Source: Acidimicrobiaceae bacterium (GTDB lineage Bacteria > Actinomycetota > Acidimicrobiia > Acidimicrobiales > Aldehydirespiratoraceae). From it: a stretch of 60,971 nucleotides of DNA. Below, piece by piece: positions 56,820 through 60,971 of this stretch. The stretch is from NCBI GenBank assembly GCA_009843735.1, contig VYCW01000090.1:1-60971 (forward strand), in the 5' to 3' direction. How positions within the stretch are numbered: the first letter of the stretch is position 1; every line of letters starts with the position of its first letter. Both the position numbers and the translations under genes were made by a program. A model generated the notes under the pieces. It had not been told where the DNA came from, searched no databases, and saw only the letters and a program-made list of their open reading frames with translations.

Positions 56820-58279
56820 GCGACGACACCGCGCCGGCCCCGGAAGGGCAGGCCGATCCAGGGGACGGGCCGGACGACACCCCGTACCGCTTCGAACGGA
56901 GCCACGCCGTAGGCGAGGTGGTCGAGGCGTTCGAGGGCCTCGAGGCCGGCGTCGAGACCGAGACCGTGGTGTCGGTGGCCGGACGGCTCATGCTGCGCCG
57001 CGACCAGGGTCGACTCGCCTTCGGGACGCTGCAGGACGCCACCGGACGCATCCAGCTGTTCGCCACCGCCGCGGCATCACCGGGGTTCGACCGGTTCACG
57101 GCTCTGTCCATCGGCGACTGGATCGGTGTGCGGGGCGCGGTCATGGCCACCCGGCGAGGCGAGCTGTCGGTAAGGGTCGACGACTGGACGCGGCTGGCCC
57201 GGGCCCGGCGATCGTTCCCCGACAAGTGGCACGGCCTCACCGACCCCGACACGCGCTACCGGCAGCGCTACGTGGACCTGTGGGTGAGCGACGAGGCCCG
57301 GGCCGCCTTCGTCCGCCGCTCGCGGATCGTGACCGCGTTGAGGCGGCGCCTCGACGAGCAGGGCTTCGTCGAAGTGGAGACACCCGTGCTACACCCCATC
57401 CCGGGCGGCGCCGCGGCCCGGCCCTTCGTCACCCGGCACGAGGCCCTGAGCGCCGACCTGTACCTGCGGGTCGCGCCCGAGCTGTACCTCAAGCGGCTGG
57501 TGGTGGGAGGCATGGAGCGGGTCTACGAGATCGCCCGGGTGTTCCGCAACGAGGGAATCTCGACCCGCCACAACCCAGAGTTCACGATGCTGGAGCTGTA
57601 CCAGGCCTACGCCGACCACACCGACATCATGGAGCTCACCGAGCACCTCGTGGCCGGAGTGGCCCGGGACGTGTGCGGTTCGACCACCGTGGTCTACGAC
57701 GGCCAGGACGTGGATCTGGCGCCCCCGTGGCGGCGGGCCACCATGGAGGAGGTCATAGCCGAGCACACCGGACTCGACGTGAGCCTCGACGCGGGCTCAG
57801 GCGAGTTGGAGGCCCTCTGCGACCGCTTGGGCATCGAGATCGAGGCCGGCTGGGGCCCGGGCAAGCTGCTGCTGGAGATCTACGAGAAGACGGCCGAGCC
57901 GAACCTGTGGGGGCCGGTGTTCGTGACCGATTACCCGGAGGAGGTGTCGCCGCTGTCGCGCCGGCACCGCAGCCGGCCCGGCTACGCCGAGCGCTTCGAG
58001 GCCATCGTGGCCGGCCGGGAGCTGTGCAACGCGTTCACCGAGCTGGTCGATCCCGCCGAGCAGAGATCCCGCTTCGAGGCCCAGGCCGAACTGCGGGCCG
58101 CGGGTGACGACGAGGCCATGGTGGTGGACGAGGACTACCTGCGGTCCCTGGAGTACGGGCTTCCCCCCACCGGCGGCCTCGGGATCGGCGTGGACCGCCT
58201 GGTGATGCTGCTCACCGACACCCAGGCCATCCGCGACGCGGTCCTGTTCCCGACCCTGCGCCCCGACCCCCAGAACTAG
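56816..58279 (+). CDS. lysS: Lysyl-tRNA synthetase, class II
   Basis: 487-residue class II synthetase. The N-terminal OB fold is SVAGRLMLRRDQGRLAFGTLQD; motif 1 lies near FVEVETPVLHPIPGGAAARPF, motif 2 is VYEIARVFRNEGISTRHNPEF with TMLELYQAYADH, and motif 3 is PPTGGLGIGVDRLVMLLTD. All are intact. An acidic N-terminal tail precedes the OB domain. The stop overlaps the stop of the convergent idsA gene by 4 bases. Confidence 0.97.
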   Translation: MSDDTAPAPEGQADPGDGPDDTPYRFERSHAVGEVVEAFEGLEAGVETETVVSVAGRLMLRRDQGRLAFGTLQDATGRIQLFATAAASPGFDRFTALSIGDWIGVRGAVMATRRGELSVRVDDWTRLARARRSFPDKWHGLTDPDTRYRQRYVDLWVSDEARAAFVRRSRIVTALRRRLDEQGFVEVETPVLHPIPGGAAARPFVTRHEALSADLYLRVAPELYLKRLVVGGMERVYEIARVFRNEGISTRHNPEFTMLELYQAYADHTDIMELTEHLVAGVARDVCGSTTVVYDGQDVDLAPPWRRATMEEVIAEHTGLDVSLDAGSGELEALCDRLGIEIEAGWGPGKLLLEIYEKTAEPNLWGPVFVTDYPEEVSPLSRRHRSRPGYAERFEAIVAGRELCNAFTELVDPAEQRSRFEAQAELRAAGDDEAMVVDEDYLRSLEYGLPPTGGLGIGVDRLVMLLTDTQAIRDAVLFPTLRPDPQN

Positions 58280-59268
58280 CCGGCTAGAGCGGGGGTCTCG
58301 GTCAGGCGGTCCGCGGCCAGGCGCAGCACCGAGGTCGCGGGGGTGTCCGGCAGGGCCGTGAGCGCGGCCTCTGCCCTTCCGGCCCAGATGCGGGCGGTGT
58401 CGCGGGCCTCGTCCACGCCGGTGGTGGACCGCACCAACTCGGCGGCTCGGTCGCGGGCTGCCGCGCCGATGGGCTGCCCCAGCAGCGAGCGCAACTCGTC
58501 ACCGGTCACCGGATCGGCCAGAGCCCGTATCACCGGCAGCGTGTAGGTGCCCTCGGCCAGGTCGTTGCCGGCGGGCTTGCCCAGCTGCGACTCGGTGGCG
58601 ACCAGGTCCAGGATGTCGTCGACGATCTGGAAGGCCATGCCGTAGGCGAACCCGAACTCGCCCAGGGCTCGGGTGACCGGCCGGGGCACCTCGCCCACCG
58701 TGGCTCCGATCCGGCACGAGATCGACAGCAGCGCCGCGGTCTTGCCCGAAATGGCCCGCTCGTAGCGCTGCTCGCTGCGCTCGGCGTCGTAGGCGTTCTC
58801 CAGTTCGATTATCTGGCCCTCGCACAACTGGGTGATTGCCTCGGCCAGCAGCATCGCCACCTCGGCGCCCAGTGAGGCTGCCAGGGCCGAGGCCCGACCG
58901 AGCAGGTAGTCACCGGCCAGGATGGCCCTCAGGTTGCCCCACTGGGCGTTGACGCTGGGCACCGAGCGGCGGGTGGTCGCGCCGTCCATCACGTCGTCGT
59001 GGTACAGCGAGCCGATGTGCACCAACTCCACCGAGGCACCCCCCTTCACGGCGGCCTGAGACGAGCTCTCCGGTGCGGGGTCGCACACCAGCGACGAGGC
59101 GAGGCAGAACCCGGGCCGCACCAACTTGCCGCCGACCGCGATCAGGTGGCGGGCGAGCTCCGTGACGAAGTCGTCGGCCGCGGCCGCGGCCGCGAGAAGC
59201 TCGTCCTCCACGCGCTGCAGGTCGTGCTCCAGGCACGGCAGCACGGCGAAGGGTGAGGTGTCGGCCAC
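58276..59268 (-). CDS. Polyprenyl diphosphate synthase
   Basis: 330-residue trans-prenyltransferase. The first Asp-rich motif is LYHDDVMDGATTRR and the second FQIVDDILDLV, both intact; GGKLVRP replaces the usual GGKRxRP. The small residues before the first motif suggest a long-chain product, such as the side chain of menaquinone, which complex I would need. Exact chain length cannot be read. GTG 59268 follows TACCCT by 6 bases. In mycobacteria lsr2 lies in this position between lysS and clpC. Confidence 0.9.
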   Translation of the reverse strand: MADTSPFAVLPCLEHDLQRVEDELLAAAAAADDFVTELARHLIAVGGKLVRPGFCLASSLVCDPAPESSSQAAVKGGASVELVHIGSLYHDDVMDGATTRRSVPSVNAQWGNLRAILAGDYLLGRASALAASLGAEVAMLLAEAITQLCEGQIIELENAYDAERSEQRYERAISGKTAALLSISCRIGATVGEVPRPVTRALGEFGFAYGMAFQIVDDILDLVATESQLGKPAGNDLAEGTYTLPVIRALADPVTGDELRSLLGQPIGAAARDRAAELVRSTTGVDEARDTARIWAGRAEAALTALPDTPATSVLRLAADRLTETPALAG

Positions 59269-59274
59269 GCCGCG

Positions 59275-59280
59275 AGGGTA
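59275..59280 (-). promoter_or_regulatory. Leaderless -10 box for the polyprenyl synthase gene
   Basis: TACCCT on the minus strand, 6 bases before GTG 59268. Confidence 0.5.
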
Positions 59281-59318
59281 ATGGGATGCCCACCGGGACG
59301 GTGGTCCGGGGGGTGTCC

Positions 59319-59369
59319 CATGTCACATCGCCGGCTCTGGCCACGACGCCACTCATGTCACACCGCCGG
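59319..59369 (+). promoter_or_regulatory. Two 16-base direct repeats upstream of clpC
   Basis: CATGTCACATCGCCGG (59319-59334) and CATGTCACACCGCCGG (59354-59369) differ at one base and start 35 bases apart. The second ends 2 bases before a TACACT -10 box (59372-59377), so it occupies the -35 to -10 region. Tandem binding sites for a regulator are likely. They do not match the ClgR consensus as I know it. Confidence 0.55.
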
Positions 59370-59371
59370 GT

Positions 59372-59377
59372 TACACT
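59372..59377 (+). promoter_or_regulatory. Candidate -10 box for clpC
   Basis: TACACT, 52 bases before the ATG at 59430, giving a leader of about 45 bases that contains GGAGG at 59417-59421. clpC is therefore predicted to be leadered. Confidence 0.5.
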
Positions 59378-59429
59378 GGCCACAATGAGGCAGTCTGCTG
59401 GCCCGGTCCTCAGCCTGGAGGTGTGAGCG

Positions 59430-60971
59430 ATGTTTGAGCGGTTCACCGACAGGGCCCGTCGAGTCGTGGTCCTGGCCCAGGAAGAGGCGCGCCTCCTCAA
59501 CCACAACTACATCGGCACCGAGCACCTCCTTCTGGGCCTCATCCACGAGGGCGAAGGGGTGGCGGCCAAGGCGCTGGAGTCGCTGGGAATCAGCCTCGAG
59601 TCAGTGCGGGGCCAGGTGGAGGAGATCATCGGCCAGGGCGGGAACTCGCCCAGCGGCCACATCCCGTTCACGCCCAGGGCCAAGAAGGTCCTGGAGTTGA
59701 GCCTGCGCGAGGCGCTGCAGCTCGGCCACAACTACATCGGCACCGAGCACATCCTGCTGGGCCTGATCCGCGAGGGCGAGGGCGTCGCCGCGCAGGTGCT
59801 GGTCAAGCTGGGCGCGGACCTGGCCCGGGTGCGCGAGCAGGTGATCCAACTGCTGTCCGCGTACGGCGGGGTGTCGGGCTCGCCCCAGGGCGAGAAGGCC
59901 GGCACGGGCGCCAGCGGCGGTGGCGATTCGTCGTCGGGTTCCCACGTTCTCGACCAGTTCGGCCGCAACCTCACCCAGCTGGCCCGCGAGAAGGCGCTCG
60001 ACCCGGTGATCGGCCGGGGCCGGGAGTCCGAGCGGGTCATGCAGATCCTGTCCCGGCGCACCAAGAACAACCCTGTGCTGGTGGGCGAGCCGGGCGTCGG
60101 CAAGACCGCCATCGTGGAGGGGCTGGCCCAGTCCATCGCGTCGGACGACGTGCCGGAGACGCTGCGCGACCGGCAGCTCTACACCCTCGACCTGGGTGCG
60201 CTAGTGGCCGGCAGCCGTTACCGGGGCGACTTCGAGGAGCGCCTCAAGAAGGTCCTCAAGGAGATCCAGAGCCGCGGCGACATCATCCTGTTCATCGACG
60301 AGATCCACACCCTCGTCGGCGCGGGCGCGGCCGAGGGGGCCATCGACGCCGCCTCGATCCTCAAGCCCATGCTGGCCCGGGGCGAGCTCCAGACGATCGG
60401 GGCCACCACCCTCGACGAGTACCGCAAGCACCTGGAGAAGGACGCCGCGCTGGAGCGCCGCTTCCAGAAGGTGGTCGTGGACGAGCCGACCGTGGCCCAC
60501 ACCATCGAGATCCTCAAGGGCCTGCGAGACCGCTACGAGTCGCACCACAGGGTCACGATCACCGATCAGGCGCTGGTGGCTGCGGCCAATCTCGCCGACC
60601 GGTACATCTCTGACCGCCATCTCCCCGACAAGGCCATCGACTTGATCGACGAGGCCGGCTCTCGCCTGCGGATGAAGCGCATGTCAACCCCGCCGGAGTT
60701 CAAGGAGCTCGAGGCCGAACTGGCCGAGGTGATCTCCCGCAAGAAGGACGCCGTCGAGGAGCAGCGCTTCGAGGACGCCGGCGAGCTGCGCGACAAGGAG
60801 AAGCAGCTCCTGTCCCGGCGCGAGACGCTCGAAGGCGAGGCCAAGGCCGCCGGCGTGGACCTGTTCGACGAGGTCGACGAGGAGGCCATCGCCGAAGTGC
60901 TGTCGCTGTGGACCGGGATCCCGGTCTACAAGCTCACCGAGGAGGAGACCAAGAAGCTGCTGCGCATGGAG
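59430..60971 (+). CDS. clpC: ATP-dependent Clp protease ATP-binding subunit ClpC (N-terminal part)
   Basis: AAA+ unfoldase feeding ClpP. The first 514 codons are present and the window ends within the gene. The N-domain shows its two repeats ([21 protein letters not shown] and [21 protein letters not shown]), then a Gly/Ser linker, the first AAA+ module with Walker A GEPGVGKT (residues 219-226), Walker [16 protein letters not shown], and the UVR-containing middle domain [17 protein letters not shown] that marks ClpC rather than ClpA. ATG 59430 has GGAGG 8 bases upstream. Location after lysS is typical of actinobacteria. Confidence 0.97.
   Translation, partial: MFERFTDRARRVVVLAQEEARLLNHNYIGTEHLLLGLIHEGEGVAAKALESLGISLESVRGQVEEIIGQGGNSPSGHIPFTPRAKKVLELSLREALQLGHNYIGTEHILLGLIREGEGVAAQVLVKLGADLARVREQVIQLLSAYGGVSGSPQGEKAGTGASGGGDSSSGSHVLDQFGRNLTQLAREKALDPVIGRGRESERVMQILSRRTKNNPVLVGEPGVGKTAIVEGLAQSIASDDVPETLRDRQLYTLDLGALVAGSRYRGDFEERLKKVLKEIQSRGDIILFIDEIHTLVGAGAAEGAIDAASILKPMLARGELQTIGATTLDEYRKHLEKDAALERRFQKVVVDEPTVAHTIEILKGLRDRYESHHRVTITDQALVAAANLADRYISDRHLPDKAIDLIDEAGSRLRMKRMSTPPEFKELEAELAEVISRKKDAVEEQRFEDAGELRDKEKQLLSRRETLEGEAKAAGVDLFDEVDEEAIAEVLSLWTGIPVYKLTEEETKKLLRME

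Noticed and set aside
1..60971. Insertion sequences, prophage genes, CRISPR arrays, rRNA genes
   Set aside because: None seen: no transposase, integrase, phage structural or Cas motifs, no regularly spaced repeats, and only one tRNA.

Overview
The window is high-GC actinobacterial DNA, most likely from an uncultivated Acidimicrobiia-like lineage. Evidence for this is a conserved actinobacterial gene order at the right end (tilS-hpt, folK-DUF2520-panC, coaX-lysS, clpC), an ECF sigma factor with a zinc anti-sigma factor of SigR/RsrA type, two LLM-class (F420-type) oxidoreductases, and an actinobacterial Tad pilus locus. Lineage is inferred from gene content only. No insertion sequence, phage gene or CRISPR array is visible. 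No gene-free stretch exceeds 300 bases; the longest is 2380-2622.

Layout. 1-3726: end of the complex I operon (nuoM, nuoN) followed by a MidA/NDUFAF7-type methyltransferase. 3790-6277 (minus): P450, 3-hydroxyisobutyrate-dehydrogenase-like and carboxymuconolactone-decarboxylase-like operon. 6373-11949: carnitine/gamma-butyrobetaine cluster (carnitine dehydrogenase-thioesterase fusion, acyl-CoA dehydrogenase, NDP-forming CoA ligase, CaiD). 11953-16281: betaine/carnitine-type ABC importer (fused tandem permease, ATPase, lipoprotein). 16375-21917: single genes (creatininase-like, beta-propeller lipoprotein, DinB, PPOX-like, flavodoxin-fold, RidA, LLM oxidoreductase). 22006-31203: a molybdenum-hydroxylase cluster with the marker YqeB (EF2563) of selenium-dependent molybdenum hydroxylases, XdhC, two aminohydrolases, an FAD subunit and a fused large subunit whose [2Fe-2S] domain has lost all eight cysteine ligands. 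31345-35319: compact Tad/Flp pilus operon. 35486-36282: STAS and anti-sigma kinase pair. 36293-43558: complete seven-gene Mrp antiporter operon back to back with nhaA. 43725-49534: topA, MFS, tmk, holB. 49576-60971: tRNA-Thr, sigR-rsrA operon, metalloprotease, tilS, hpt, a pseudophosphatase-like gene, folK, DUF2520, panC, coaX, lysS, idsA, clpC (cut by the window end).

Genes are very tightly packed: most neighbours within operons overlap by ATGA, GTGA or TGATG. Many first genes of transcription units have a TANNNT -10 box only 6-8 bases before the start codon, which predicts leaderless mRNAs and was used here to choose several starts.

The most interesting items are the cysteine-less molybdenum hydroxylase in a selenium-type cluster, a probable aerobic gamma-butyrobetaine/carnitine pathway using an NDP-forming CoA ligase, the widespread leaderless architecture, and a tyrosine-phosphatase-like protein without its catalytic cysteine placed where other actinobacteria carry ftsH and folate genes.
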